Numbered from the stretch's first letter, positions 1-9,149 are shown. The stretch: 64,000 nucleotides of DNA from Dermacentor variabilis (GCF_050947875.1 NC_134571.1:226186024-226250023), one strand, 5' to 3'. Translations and numbers: made by a program. Notes: generated from the letters alone by a model not told the origin.

Positions 1-597
1 GTCCAATCAATCAAATGTCTCGGTGTTCACTTTGATCATGATATGACATGGCGCTCTTATGTAGATTTTCTCATAGGCAAACTGTCACAGGTTTTGGGTG
101 TTGTCTATTCCTTTAGATACCTCCCGCAATCCGTTAAATTGCTGATTTACAACTCACTTTTTTTCAGTCATCTAAATTACGGCTGCCACGTATGGGGGAC
201 AACTTCAGCCACAAATATTCAAAACCTGTTTGTTATCCAGAAGAAATTTCTTCGTCTCATTTGTAATAAGCCTCGTGATTTTCATTCCGCTCCTCTTTTC
301 AGCGCGCTTAAAACCCTTAAATTGCCCGCCCTAATAAACCTGCGCTTGTTGACAACTTACAGAAGATATGAGAAAAATATTGGTGCCCTCAGCTCTCTCG
401 CTAATCTCACAAAACGAGAAACCCCCTACACAACTCGAGCTCCTGAGACTTGGTGTGTTCCTCAACTTCGGACTAATTATGGCCAGCAAATGTTATGCTA
501 CTGGCTGCCCAGTCTACTCAATGATCTTACCAGATGCAATATCGATGTGTTGACTTGTTCCGCGAAAAATCTGCGTGATATGTTCCTCCAATCTTGA
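1..597 (+). CDS. CR1-like LINE reverse transcriptase, C-terminal part
   Basis: The frame is open from the first base of the window, so the protein begins outside it; the first Met at 43 is internal. It opens with the RT thumb block IKCLGVHFD, then HLNYGCHVWG and QKKFLRLIC, which are the usual post-catalytic blocks of CR1-like and related non-LTR retrotransposons. The catalytic palm lies off the left edge. The frame ends at a normal stop and is followed by an untranslated tail, so this is the true 3' end of the ORF. No frameshift is visible in the 198 codons shown. In life the protein would copy its own RNA at a nicked chromosomal target. Clade assignment is by eye; other L2/CR1/Rex-type LINEs are possible. 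Confidence 0.75.
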   Translation, partial: VQSIKCLGVHFDHDMTWRSYVDFLIGKLSQVLGVVYSFRYLPQSVKLLIYNSLFFSHLNYGCHVWGTTSATNIQNLFVIQKKFLRLICNKPRDFHSAPLFSALKTLKLPALINLRLLTTYRRYEKNIGALSSLANLTKRETPYTTRAPETWCVPQLRTNYGQQMLCYWLPSLLNDLTRCNIDVLTCSAKNLRDMFLQS

Positions 598-827
598 CTG
601 TGTACCGTTGTACTTAGTGATCTTTTGCCCTTAGTGCTTTTGCTCTTCTCTCTCTTCTTTCCTTCTTTTCTTCTCTTTTTTTTCCCTTACCGTTTCCCAC
701 CTGCCCTGCTGCTGCCATTGTAACCGGAACCTGGGGCCAGTCAAGCTGCTTCTCCGCAGCATTTTTCCCCTTGTTTTTCCGCCACAACCATGTACCTCCT
801 TGCTTGTGGAAACAAATAAATAATAAT
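1..827 (+). mobile_element. 3' end of a CR1-like LINE
   Basis: This is the RT C-terminus plus about 230 bp of pyrimidine-rich 3' UTR, ending in an A/T-rich tail of short AATAA-type units at 811-827. The sequence beyond the tail at once becomes an antisense RTE coding frame that has lost its own 3' half. The simplest reading is that this LINE inserted into the RTE copy, the rest of which lies to the left of the window. Confidence 0.65.
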
Positions 828-2050
828 GTTGATTAACTTGGAAAGTTCTGCCAGGTCTATTCTAGCTGTAGGGTTAGAGGCTTTCGTACATTGGCGTTTC
901 TCAATCAGACCTTCCGTCTCCTGCGATAACTTACGGGTATCCTGTCTAACGAAGTTACCACTGCCTTCTATTGCACACTCTTTAATGATGTCCACAATAT
1001 TGTCGTTCATTGCTTCAACACTAAGGTTCTCTTCCCGAGTTAAAGCTGAATATCTGTTATCGAGCTTGATCTGGAATTAGTCTATTTTCTTCGTACTGTT
1101 AGCTCATTCATCGGCTTTGTATGTACCAGTTTCTTCCGTTCCCTCCTCAGGTCTAGTCTAATTCGAGTTCTTGCCTTCCTATGGTCGCTGCAGCGCACCT
1201 TGCCGAGCACATCCACATCTTTTATGATGCCAGGCTTAGCGCAGAGTATGAGGTCTAATTCATTTCTAGTCTCGCCATTCGGGCTCCTCCACGTCCACTT
1301 TCGTTTATCCCGCTTGCGAAAGAAGGTATTCATTATCCTCAAATTATTCCGTTCTGCAAATTCAACTAATAAATCTCGCCTGCTATTTCCGTAAGCTATG
1401 GCATATTCTCCCACTGACTTGTCTCCAGCTTGCTTCTTGCCTATGCTGGAATTGATGTCGCCCGTCAGTACAGTGTATTTTGTTTTTACTTTGCCCATCG
1501 CCGATTCCACGTCTTCATAGAAGCTTTCGACTTCCTGGTTATCATGACTGGATGTAGGGGCGTTGACCTGTAAGACCTTCAATTAGTACCTCCTATTAAG
1601 TTTCACAACAAGTGCCACCCTCTCGTTAATGCTATAGAGTTCCTGTATGTTACTAGCTATATCCTTATTAAGCAGGAATCAGACTACTATTTCTCGTCTC
1701 TCCGCTAAGCCCCTCTAGCACAGGACGTGCCCGCTTTTTAGCACTGTATATGGTTGTTTTGTCCTGCTAACTATAGTGAGCCCTAGTATATCCCATTTAC
1801 TGCCCTCTAATTCCTCCAATAGCACTGCTAGACTCGCCTCACTTGATAACGTTCTAGGGTTAAACGTTGCCAGGTTCAGATTCCAATGGCGGCCTGTCCG
1901 GTACCAGGGATTCTTAGCACCCTCTGCTGCATCACAGGTGTGACGGCCGCCGTGGTCAGTTGCTTCGCAGCTGCTGGGGACTGAGAGCTGGGGTTCGACT
2001 GTTGTATTCATATACGAGGTTGTGGCCAAATACTGCACCAGGGTAGCCAA
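828..2050 (-). pseudogene. RTE-like endonuclease/RT ORF, broken
   Basis: The N-terminal part (2050-1715) contains LNLATFNPRTLS and WDILGL, matching the start of RTE endonucleases. The same frame continues after in-frame stops near 1715, 1690 and 1585 into 1582-1082, which has APTSSHDNQEVESFYEDVE, the metal-site block VLTGDINSSIG, ELDLIL and a CSDHR catalytic motif. A further piece at 1010-828 (LIEKRQ...) is in another frame and is the linker leading to the RT domain, which is missing. The role would be nicking target DNA to prime reverse transcription. At least three stops and one frameshift make it non-functional. Host genes annotated as craniofacial development protein 2-like are usually this same TE domain. 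Confidence 0.75.
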
Positions 2051-2165
2051 TCCTGCTCTGGTGAGGGAGTCCGTTACCGGTTCTGGTCACTGTGATCAGG
2101 CCGCACTCAAGGCCTTTTTGTGTAATTTTGTCAATAGGCGGATTTTTTAAAATCCGGTGGAGAAT

Positions 2166-2236
2166 TGCGCCGCACCGGGATTCACACCCCAGTCCTCTTC
2201 CACGCGAGGCGGATGCTCTACCTCTACGCCACCGCT
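2166..2236 (-). promoter_or_regulatory. tRNA-like head with Pol III A and B boxes
   Basis: The minus strand reads TGGCGTAGAGGTAGAGCATC (A-box-like) and then, about 35 nt later, GGTGTGAATCCC (B-box-like; consensus GGTTCGANTCC), ending GCGGCGC. It is not a tRNA gene: there is no proper acceptor pairing or anticodon arm, and it runs straight into an A-rich linker and the RTE leader. It could be the head of a SINE fused to the RTE or a Pol III-type promoter belonging to the RTE itself. Confidence 0.55.
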
Positions 2237-2255
2237 GTAATCTTAGAACTCAGGA

Positions 2256-2739
2256 TACTGGATCGCAATTGTATAGGAAACCATTTATCTAGCGGTCCTT
2301 CCAAAATGACTGAGCTTAGAACAGGCTTGAACGTCTGCAAAAGCTTTGCGCCGGTTACAGACAGGATAATATATGACATGATCAAGAACACGCACACGGA
2401 CACGAATTACATTTTTCGCACTTTTTACTACCAGTTCGGCAGCCGGAAACCTTCCAGCTGCATGGAAAGAAGCTATCGTTGTTACAGTTTTGAAACTGGG
2501 TAAACGCGCATCCTTGGTAACAATGTACCGTCTCATAGCGCTTACAAGCTTCCTTTGTAAGCTTTCCGAGAAAAAAGTGAATCGCCATCTTTTGCATATC
2601 CTAGAATCAAACAACATTCTTGATCCCTACCAATGTGCTGTTGAGAAAATCGGTACACAACCGACATATTGTGGGAATTGAGGCAAATAAACAATATGTC
2701 TTGTCAGTTGTTCTAGCTATGGAAACGGCCTATGAGACC
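2256..2739 (+). pseudogene. LINE-B reverse transcriptase, first half
   Basis: Translation shows MTELRTGLNVCKS and DRIIYDMIKNTHTDT, then in another frame YRLIALTSFLCKL, LESNNILDPYQC and VLSVVLAMETAYET, which are RT fingers/palm blocks up to motif A. The family resembles RNase H-bearing LINEs of the I/Jockey-R1 group that are abundant in ticks. The copy breaks off after YET at 2739, and the missing continuation (TWRYGIIRDL) starts at 8011 beyond a 5.3-kb insertion. Motif A is already damaged (AMETAYE in place of a FLDxxxAYD-type block), and several frame changes are present, so it is dead. Confidence 0.7.
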
Positions 2740-3022
2740 TCATTTGGAGTATGGGGGAGAAAAATAAATTGGAAGCATTAATCAGAAAAGCCGTCAAGGC
2801 TGCGCTTGGTATGCCTGTGACTAGGTCAAACGATATGTTGTTACGACTGGGTTTGCGTAATACTTTAGATGAAATTGCAGAGTCTCAACGTACGGCACAG
2901 AAGGAGCAGTTGTTAGGTGCACCAGCTTGTAGGTGTATTTTAGAGTCAACTGAAGAATCGGTGGCTGTTTCGCACGATAGGGGGCCCCTACAGGAGTTGA
3001 ACATGAACCTTAGGGCAAATAT
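2740..3022 (+). pseudogene. LINE-A, post-RT segment before the Gypsy insertion
   Basis: The frame reads KLEALIRKAVKAALGMP, LRLGLRNTLDEIAESQRTAQ and then LQELNMNLRA, the segment between the RT and RNase H domains of an I-like LINE. It starts abruptly inside the coding region (5' truncated). The frame is cut at 3022 by the Gypsy-1 LTR and resumes at 7055 with MVRPFPWNVHP. The four bases ATAT at 3019-3022 are repeated at 7051-7054. Confidence 0.75.
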
Positions 3023-3343
3023 TGACACGTGTACTTATCTTTATCGGGCGACCACGTTTCGCCGCTTAACAAATGTAATCGCACAGCGAGGGACGCGCCT
3101 GCATGTATCCGACGTTTCTGGAAAGTTATCGATTCTTCTACCCGGCTGTCTGTTGTCGCCGAACCTTGTGTTATCTGATTCCATCGCGTAACGCGAATGG
3201 TGTAGAACATTGTGGAAGGCACGCGGGTCCGAACGATTAGTCTGGAACGTTCGACGACTGCTCTATAAAAGCCGACATGCTTGACCCGCTGATCAGATTT
3301 TCCGACGATCGCCTACTCTGTTCGCCGCTTTCGTTGTGCTATA
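3023..3343 (+). repeat. Gypsy-1 left LTR, 3' end deleted
   Basis: This matches 6632-6952 without gaps, with six substitutions. It then departs at 3344, where the right LTR continues for another 98 bp. The lost part contains the poly(A) signal and the LTR terminus. Confidence 0.9.
3264..3270 (+). promoter_or_regulatory. TATA box of Gypsy-1 left LTR
   Basis: TATAAAA sits in the LTR about 240 bp from its start; the right LTR has the same motif at 6873-6879. This is the expected Pol II core promoter of the element. The start site is not determined. Confidence 0.6.
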
Positions 3344-3674
3344 CCCTGCCACCTTCGTTATCCTCCAACAGTGTTCACGAGACGTCATTCTCGGCATGGA
3401 CTTCCTGAATCAACATGGCGCAGTCATCGACCTGAAGTCGAAATCGATAACGCTGTCACAAGATCAAGCGATACTGCCGGAGAGCTGTCGTAGTCACCAC
3501 GCCTTGAGTGTGCTCGAAGATCAAGTGAGCATCCCGCCGCGTTCCAGCATTATTATTTCCGTCGGCACTGAAACACCCGCTGACGTAGAAGGCGTCATCG
3601 AGGGCGACCAACATCTACTGCTCGACCGTGAAATTTGCGTCGACTCCACGGAGGGCAAGTGGAAGTTATGCTAA
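3344..3674 (+). pseudogene. Gypsy-1 protease C-terminus and linker
   Basis: The translation contains RDVILGMDFLNQHGAVIDL, the conserved C-terminal block (ILGxDFL) of retropepsins. The catalytic D-T/S-G motif would lie upstream and is absent because the LTR is fused directly to this point. The frame ends at 3674 after LLLDREICV. The continuing linker (LHGGQVEVMLTNFS) is in the frame of the next entry, so there is an indel near 3645. Processing of a polyprotein by this remnant is not possible. Confidence 0.75.
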
Positions 3675-5620
3675 CCAACTTCAGCCAAGAGTTCAAGCAC
3701 ATCAACAAGGACACGACAACCGCATACATCGAGGAAAGTGTGGAGACCAGCAATGCCTTTGTCCTCTCGGATTCAGCCGCATCTACCCCGATGAGCATTA
3801 TCCCCGAACCAGACTTCGACGTGAATCCAAGTCTTCCTAAGAGTAAGCAGCAACAGATCAGAAGTCTTCTCAGACGATACAAAGAGTGCTTTTCGACGTC
3901 ATCGAGGATTCGACAAACACCAGTTGCAAAGTATCGCATAATAACCGAAGAGTGCGCTCGACCACTCCGCCAGAGCCCTTACCGAGTTTCGACGGGAGAA
4001 CGCGAAGCTATAAGACAACAAGTCGACGAAATGCTGCGCGACGACATCATCCAGCCGTCTAAAAGCCCGTGGGCCTCTCCTGTAGTCCTGGTAAAGAAAA
4101 AGGACGGAACCCTACGCTTCTGCGTCGATTATCGTCGACTGAACAAGATCACGAAAAAGGATGTGTACCCCCTTCCACGGATAGACGACGCATTGGATCG
4201 GCTCTGCAACGCTAAATACTTCTCGTCGATGGACCTCAAGTCTGGCTACTGGCAAATAGAAGTCGACGAGAGAGATCACGAAAAAACTGCCTTCATCACG
4301 CCAGACGGCCTCTACGAGTTCAAGGTCATGCCATTCGGACTGTGCTCGGCGCCTGCAACGTTTCAGCGCGTCATGGACACGGTGTTAGCCGGACTGAAGT
4401 GGCAGACGTGCCTTGTTTACCTGGATGACGTCGTTGTCTTCGCCCGAAATTTCGACGATCACTTTAGGCGGCTTGCGACAGTGTTAGAAGCCATCAAGTC
4501 ATCAGGGCTCACTCTGAAGCCGGAAAAGTGCCGTTTCGCTTACGATGAGCTTTTGTTCCTAGGCCACGTGATCAGCAAATCAGGAGTACGCCCCGACCCA
4601 CAGAAGACAGCTGCCATCGCAAAGTTCCCGCAGCCAATTGACAAGAAGGCAGTGCGCAGATTCCTTGGCATGTGTGCCTACTATAGGCGCTTTGTCAAGG
4701 AATTTTCACGCATCGCGGAGCCGCTAACACATCTAACCAAATGTGATGTCGCGTTCAAGTGGGAAACGCCTCAGGCCAAGGCATTTCAAGAACTCAATCG
4801 ACGCATGCAGTCGCCGCCGGTACTTGCACACTTCGACGAGGACGCCGATACCGAAATCCACACTGACGCCAGTAGCCTAGGCCTCGGTGCCGTCCTAGTC
4901 CAGAGGAAAGAAGGACTTGAAAGGGTGATATCGCATGCTAGCCGGTCGCTGTCAAAAGCGGAAAGCAACTATTCTACGACTGAAAAGGAATGCCTCGCCA
5001 TCATTTGGGCTACAGTTAAATTCCGCCCTTACCTCTATGGCAGGCCATTCAAAGTCGTCAGTGACCATCACGCACGGTGTTGGCTAGCTAACTTAAAGGA
5101 CCCTTCAGGACGGCTGGCGCGGTGGAGCCTCAGACTACAAGAATATGACGTCACGGTAATATACAAATCCGGAAGAAAACACTCCGACGCCGACTGCTTA
5201 TCGCGCACCCCCATCGATCCCCCGCCGCAAGACGACGAGGACGACGACGCCTTCCTTGGGATAATAAGCGCGGAAGACTTCACTAAACAGCAACCAGCCG
5301 ACCCGGAGCTAAAAGGCCTCGTCGAGTATTTGGAAGGGAACACCGACGTTGTCCCTAGGGCATTTAAGCGCGCGTTGTCTTCGTTCACGCTACAAAACAA
5401 CCTGCTCGTGAAGAACTTCTCACCAGTCCGCGCCAGCTACCTTCTTGTTGTACCGTCAGCGCTGCGTCCAGAAATACTGCACGCCCTACACGACGATCCA
5501 ACCGCTGGGCACCTCGGATTCTCCCGGACGCTGTCGAGAATACAGGAAAGGTATTACTGGCCGCGTCTGACCGCCGACGTCACCCGTTACGTCAAGACAT
5601 GCCGAGACTCAACGACGTAA
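3635..5620 (+). CDS. pol: Gypsy-1 pol: reverse transcriptase and RNase H
   Basis: This 661-codon open frame starts at the first Met after an indel, not at a natural start. RT blocks appear in order: SPWASPVVLVKKKDG (about residue 150), motif A FSSMDLKSGYWQI with Asp200, PFGLCSAPATFQRVMD, and catalytic YLDD at 262-265. RNase H follows with HTDAS (Asp411), STTEKECLAIIWA and SDHHARCW. The tail carries the start of the integrase zinc finger (HALHDDPTAGHLG, YYWPRL, VKTC). The last zinc ligand is lost at a frameshift near 5605-5612 that also ends the frame; the integrase continues in the next frame. All RT and RNase H catalytic acids I looked for are intact. The order RT-RH-IN and the GPY/F module downstream are typical of Ty3/Gypsy. 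Confidence 0.9.
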   Translation: MRRLHGGQVEVMLTNFSQEFKHINKDTTTAYIEESVETSNAFVLSDSAASTPMSIIPEPDFDVNPSLPKSKQQQIRSLLRRYKECFSTSSRIRQTPVAKYRIITEECARPLRQSPYRVSTGEREAIRQQVDEMLRDDIIQPSKSPWASPVVLVKKKDGTLRFCVDYRRLNKITKKDVYPLPRIDDALDRLCNAKYFSSMDLKSGYWQIEVDERDHEKTAFITPDGLYEFKVMPFGLCSAPATFQRVMDTVLAGLKWQTCLVYLDDVVVFARNFDDHFRRLATVLEAIKSSGLTLKPEKCRFAYDELLFLGHVISKSGVRPDPQKTAAIAKFPQPIDKKAVRRFLGMCAYYRRFVKEFSRIAEPLTHLTKCDVAFKWETPQAKAFQELNRRMQSPPVLAHFDEDADTEIHTDASSLGLGAVLVQRKEGLERVISHASRSLSKAESNYSTTEKECLAIIWATVKFRPYLYGRPFKVVSDHHARCWLANLKDPSGRLARWSLRLQEYDVTVIYKSGRKHSDADCLSRTPIDPPPQDDEDDDAFLGIISAEDFTKQQPADPELKGLVEYLEGNTDVVPRAFKRALSSFTLQNNLLVKNFSPVRASYLLVVPSALRPEILHALHDDPTAGHLGFSRTLSRIQERYYWPRLTADVTRYVKTCRDSTT

Positions 5621-5693
5621 GACACCACCGACAAGGCCAGCAGCATTACTACAGCCTATCGAACCTCCTCCCCGACCATTCCAGCAGATTGGG

Positions 5694-6530
5694 ATGGATT
5701 TGTTAGGGCCGTTTCCGATATCAACATCCGGGAATAAGTGGATCATCGTGGCGACGGACTATCTCACCCGTTTTGCTGAAACTAAAGCTCTACGAAAAGG
5801 CAGCGCAGCCGAAGTGGCGAACTTTTTCGTCGAGAACATCCTGCTACGACATGGTGCCCTAGAAGTCCTCATCACCGACAGAGGAAGGGCTTTTACAGCA
5901 GAGCTCACCCAAGCCATTCTGCAGTACAGCCAGGCAAGCCATAGGAGGACAACTGCCTACCATGCGCAGACGAATGGTCTCACGGAGCGCCTGAACAAGA
6001 CCCTCGCCGACATCCTAGCAATGTACGTCGACGTCGAGCACAAGACGTGGGACGCGGTCCTGCCGTATGTAACCTTGGCTTACAACACGGCGGTGCAAGA
6101 AACAACACAGATCACGCCGTTTAAGCTGGTTTACGGCAGGAAACCGACGACGACGCTCCACGCCATGCTGCCCCACGTCACTGACGAAGAGAATCTTGAC
6201 GTCGCTAGCTATCTCCAGCGCGCCGAAGAAGCCCGACAGCTCGCCCGCCTACTGATCAAGGACCAACAGAGGACCGACAGCCGACACTACAACCTTCGAC
6301 GACGCTTCGTCGAGTACCAACCTGGCGACCGTGTTTGGGTCTGGACCCCGATACGCCGACGACTCAGTGAGAAACTACTCCGACGCTATTTCGGACCCTA
6401 CAAGGTCATCCGACGTATTGGCGCACTGGACTATGAGGTCGTGCGAGACGGCATTTCGCATTCACAGCGGTGCCGCGCACGATCGGAAGTGGTCCACGTG
6501 GTGCGCCTTAAACCCTTTTACGGACGCTGA
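5694..6530 (+). CDS. Gypsy-1 integrase core and C-terminal GPY/F module
   Basis: The frame is open from about 5613, directly after the pol frameshift; 5694 is only its first Met. The DDE core is complete: Asp2 (MDLLGPF), Asp62 (LITDRGRAF) and Glu98 (NGLTERLNKTL), giving the D-59-D-35-E spacing of retroviral-type integrases. LPYVTLAYNTA and FKLVYGRKP follow. Near the end RRYFGPYKVIRRIGALDYEV is the GPY/F module, and VVHVVRLKPF is the usual terminus. The protein inserts the cDNA into chromosomes. It stops about 100 bp before the right LTR. The domain looks functional, but it is no longer in frame with RT. Confidence 0.9.
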   Translation: MDLLGPFPISTSGNKWIIVATDYLTRFAETKALRKGSAAEVANFFVENILLRHGALEVLITDRGRAFTAELTQAILQYSQASHRRTTAYHAQTNGLTERLNKTLADILAMYVDVEHKTWDAVLPYVTLAYNTAVQETTQITPFKLVYGRKPTTTLHAMLPHVTDEENLDVASYLQRAEEARQLARLLIKDQQRTDSRHYNLRRRFVEYQPGDRVWVWTPIRRRLSEKLLRRYFGPYKVIRRIGALDYEVVRDGISHSQRCRARSEVVHVVRLKPFYGR

Positions 6531-6631
6531 CAAACTTCGCCATTTTTATTATTTTCTTTGCTACGAGTGCTTTTGTTTGTTACCTTCGTTTGTTTGCAGC
6601 ATCGGGTCGATGCTTTTTAAGAGGGGGGTAT

Positions 6632-7050
6632 TGACACGTGTACTTATCTTTATCGGGCGACCACGTTTCGCCGCTTAACAAATGTAATCGCACAGCGAGG
6701 GACGCGCCTGCATGTATCCGACGTTTCTGGAAAGTTATCGATGCTTCTACCCGGCTGTCTGTTGTCGCCGAACCTTGTGTTATCTGATTCCATCGCGTAA
6801 CGCGAATGTTGTAGAACATTGTGGAAGGCACGCGGGTCCGAACGATTAGTCTGGAACATTCGACGACTGCTCTATAAAAGCCGACGTGCTTGACCCGCTG
6901 ATCAGATTTTCCGACGATCGCCGACTCTGTTCACCGCTTTCGTTGTGCTATAAGTGTAGCCTGTTTTGTGGGCACAGGTTCGCCCAATAAAATCTAGTTT
7001 TGCCTTTCACAGTATTGCTACTGTGTTCTTAATGTCACCACGACGTGACA
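6632..7050 (+). repeat. Gypsy-1 right LTR, complete
   Basis: 419 bp from TGACACGTG to GTGACA, preceded by the purine tract AAGAGGGGGG at 6619-6628 that primes plus-strand DNA synthesis. It includes TATAAAA at 6873-6879 and AATAAA at 6986-6991. The last 98 bp have no counterpart in the truncated left LTR. Confidence 0.9.
6986..6991 (+). terminator. Poly(A) signal of Gypsy-1
   Basis: AATAAA lies in the right LTR about 107 bp after the TATA box, the expected R-region position. Confidence 0.6.
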
Positions 7051-7156
7051 ATATCATGGTTCGTCCGTTTCCGTGGAATGTGCACCCCTTGCGCAATGTA
7101 GGGAGGCAGGGCGCGACAGCTAGGGCTTCGTTGCGAGAGGCATCGGATCAGGAGGA

Positions 7157-7200
7157 TTATTCCTTGCGGCGTCTGCGTTTGTTGACGCCGCAAGGAATAA
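7157..7200. repeat. Perfect 17-bp inverted repeat, 10-bp loop
   Basis: TTATTCCTTGCGGCGTC at 7157-7173 is the exact complement of GACGCCGCAAGGAATAA at 7184-7200. It lies inside the LINE-A RNase H frame, where the right arm fits the normal coding sequence and the left arm looks like an inverted copy. Confidence 0.9.
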
Positions 7201-7770
7201 TGGGAAAAATGCTTATTCGGTGGTGGTGGTAGATGCCAAAGGGAGCGTTATAAATGCCGCTTGCATTTATACCAAAGATCCGGGGGTCGCCGAACAGGTG
7301 GCTATTGCTCCAGCGCTAATTGATTCAAGAAGAGTTTTGGTGTTTAGTGACTCGCGATCTGCGATTAAAGCCTTCTCGAGAGGACTTGTTGCGGAACCGG
7401 CTAACAGACTGCTGCAGGGTAGGGATATCACTTCGCATACAGTTACTTGGTTCCCGGCGCACATGGGGACAGTGGAGGGAGCCCCGCGTAACCTCAACCA
7501 GATGGCGCATAGGGAGGCACGAGGATTAGTGTGCCGTGTACTCCCTGAAGGGGCTGGATCTCCCGCTGCTGAGTACAGGGACCAACTGTTAAAATACCAC
7601 GAAATCACCAAGCACTATTACTTAGGGCGCAGGGCATTCCCCCTGCCACATTCTAAGTTAAATAGGCCACAGGCGGTTACATTAAGGCTTCTGGAGACAC
7701 GAACGTACCCTAACCCGCTCATCATGAACAAAATTAGTCCGGACGGCGGAGTTTCAGTGTATTGTAGTAA

Positions 7771-7783
7771 GGGGGGGGGGGGG
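7771..7783 (+). repeat. G13 homopolymer
   Basis: Thirteen consecutive G followed by A and five G, inside the LINE-A tail. It breaks the coding frame and could be a length-variable or mis-assembled tract. Confidence 0.8.
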
Positions 7784-8007
7784 AGGGGGTTGCTCGATTT
7801 AGAACACATGCTTTGGCGCTGCTTGGCGTTGGCCGGTGATGGTTCTTGAGGTGAACAGTAGTGGCAGCGGATGCTGCACAGTGAAGTGCTGGCGGACCAA
7901 CTCAGGGCTGTCCAGAGGGCCCGTGTGACCGCCGAGGGACTCGGCCTCTCTGTCCCGATGTGGGAGTGGCCCGCATCACCTAAATAAAGTTCTCCATACC
8001 ATAACAT

Positions 8008-8935
8008 ACCACATGGCGCTACGGCATTATCAGAGACCTATCGGAAATGGGTATCCGTGGCGACATGCGTCGCATAATTAAAAGCTGTCTCTCACACCTT
8101 ACTTTACGTCTTAGAATTGGTAATTCTCTGTCTACGTCATTTACGCGGGCAGCTGGTGTATCTCAGAGTGGCGTACTTGGAAAACATTTTTGACTGCACA
8201 AATAAAAGATCACAGAGAGAGCGCACAAGGACACAAAGACTTAGCTGTACCCGTTTTGTTGTTAAAATGAACTCTTTATGTCCCTGTATTCCACAAAGTA
8301 TATCTTATTCATCATATGTCCATGATGTACACATTGGAGTTAGATCGTGTAACATCGCAGTCTGCGAGCGACGCGTTCAGTTTGGGCTGAACAAAGTATC
8401 GGCATGGGCAAGTCAGAACGACTTCAAGCTGAGTCCGCAGACAAGCGCCTGTGTCCTCCTTAGAAAGAACAGAGTACTTGCCGCAGAGCTTAGTATCCAG
8501 CTCCATGGTCAACGCTTACCTTAGGACAAACAGCGTAAATTTCTTGGTGTCATATTTGACATTAAACTTACGTTAATTCCAGATATAAAGTATCTGAAAG
8601 TCAAATGTTTAATAACAATGAGGGTAATTAAAATTCGGACACACACGACATAGGGCAGTGACAGGGATTGTTCGATGCACCCGTGCAGAAGCCTCATATG
8701 ATCACGTCTGGATTGTGGTTCCATGGTATATCACTCTGCCACTCCACGTGCATTGAAGATTTTAGACCCCGTTCACCATTTTAGTATTCGCCTGGCCACA
8801 GCGGCCTCCAGAACAAGTTCTACACAGAGTTTATACGTGGAATCCAATGCGTGATTGCACATGCAATGAACACATATAAGCTTCACAGATTTTCTGAAAG
8901 TGCAGTCAAATCTAACTATAGCTTACATACATTTG
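8008..8935 (+). pseudogene. LINE-B reverse transcriptase, second half
   Basis: It begins TWRYGIIRDLSEMGIRGDM, which continues in frame from YET at 2739. RT blocks follow (LRIGNSLSTSFTRAAGVSQ), then an insertion of about 65 bp near 8180-8247. Next comes the catalytic box, which reads SYVHDVHIG where a YxDD centre is expected, so the first Asp is His. After that come GLNKVSAWASQNDFKLSPQ, KFLGVIFDIKLT and LKVKCL of the thumb. The thumb decays further through 8935. The RNase H domain expected for this family is not found downstream in this orientation. It is not functional. Confidence 0.75.
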
Positions 8936-9149
8936 GAAGCTGTTTTACAAACATTTGTAAGCTGTAATTTGTTTTATCGCTGTCTGGGACTATATAATTC
9001 CGTTGGACTCCATTGGCTGGCTAATATTAGGCAAGTGGGCAGTGCTTACATGTTTCAGTGTTTAGATAATGCCGTGATTTTCACTTCTCTCATCATTGTA
9101 TTAAAATAGGCTCACTCAAAATGCAAACGGCATCGTTCCTCTCGGCAAC

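Larger units (their letters stand above)
828..2236 (-). mobile_element. RTE-like LINE, 5' part only
   Basis: On the minus strand this runs from a tRNA-like head (2236-2166) through an A-rich linker and leader into an APE-type endonuclease frame. It stops inside the coding region where the CR1-like tail begins. It keeps its 5' end and lacks its 3' end, the reverse of ordinary LINE 5' truncation, which points to a later interruption. The RTE assignment rests on the endonuclease blocks and the short leader before ORF2. Conventional RTE elements have one main ORF. Confidence 0.65.
3023..7050 (+). mobile_element. Gypsy-1, Ty3/Gypsy LTR retrotransposon with internal deletion
   Basis: The element begins TGACACGTG and ends CGACGTGACA (TG...CA), flanked by a 4-bp duplication ATAT. 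The left LTR is cut short and joined directly to the end of the protease, so the LTR tail, primer-binding site, gag and the protease active site are missing. RT, RNase H and integrase follow in the standard Gypsy order, then a purine tract (AAGAGGGGGG) and a full 419-bp right LTR. Over the 321 bp shared by the two LTRs I count 6 differences, so the insertion is fairly recent. It is non-autonomous because of the deletion and two frameshifts. Confidence 0.9.
7051..8007 (+). pseudogene. LINE-A RNase H domain and 3' end
   Basis: This resumes the LINE-A frame interrupted at 3022: MVRPFPWNVHPLRNVGR, then an RNase H fold with VVVVDAKGSVINAACIY, VLVFSDSRSAIKAF (Asp) and VTWFPAHMGTVEGAPRNLNQMAHREA (the H...N/D block). 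LDLEHMLWRC is part of the C-terminal zinc-knuckle region. A last piece ends in LGLSVPMWEWPASPK just before an AATAAA at 7984. The RNase H start is wrecked by a local inverted duplication (7157-7200), and later frame changes are present. The end at about 8007 abuts LINE-B. RNase H after RT places it among I/R1-like LINEs. Confidence 0.75.

Noticed and set aside
2166..2236. A tRNA gene
   Set aside because: A and B box-like text is present, but no cloverleaf can be drawn and it continues into the RTE leader.
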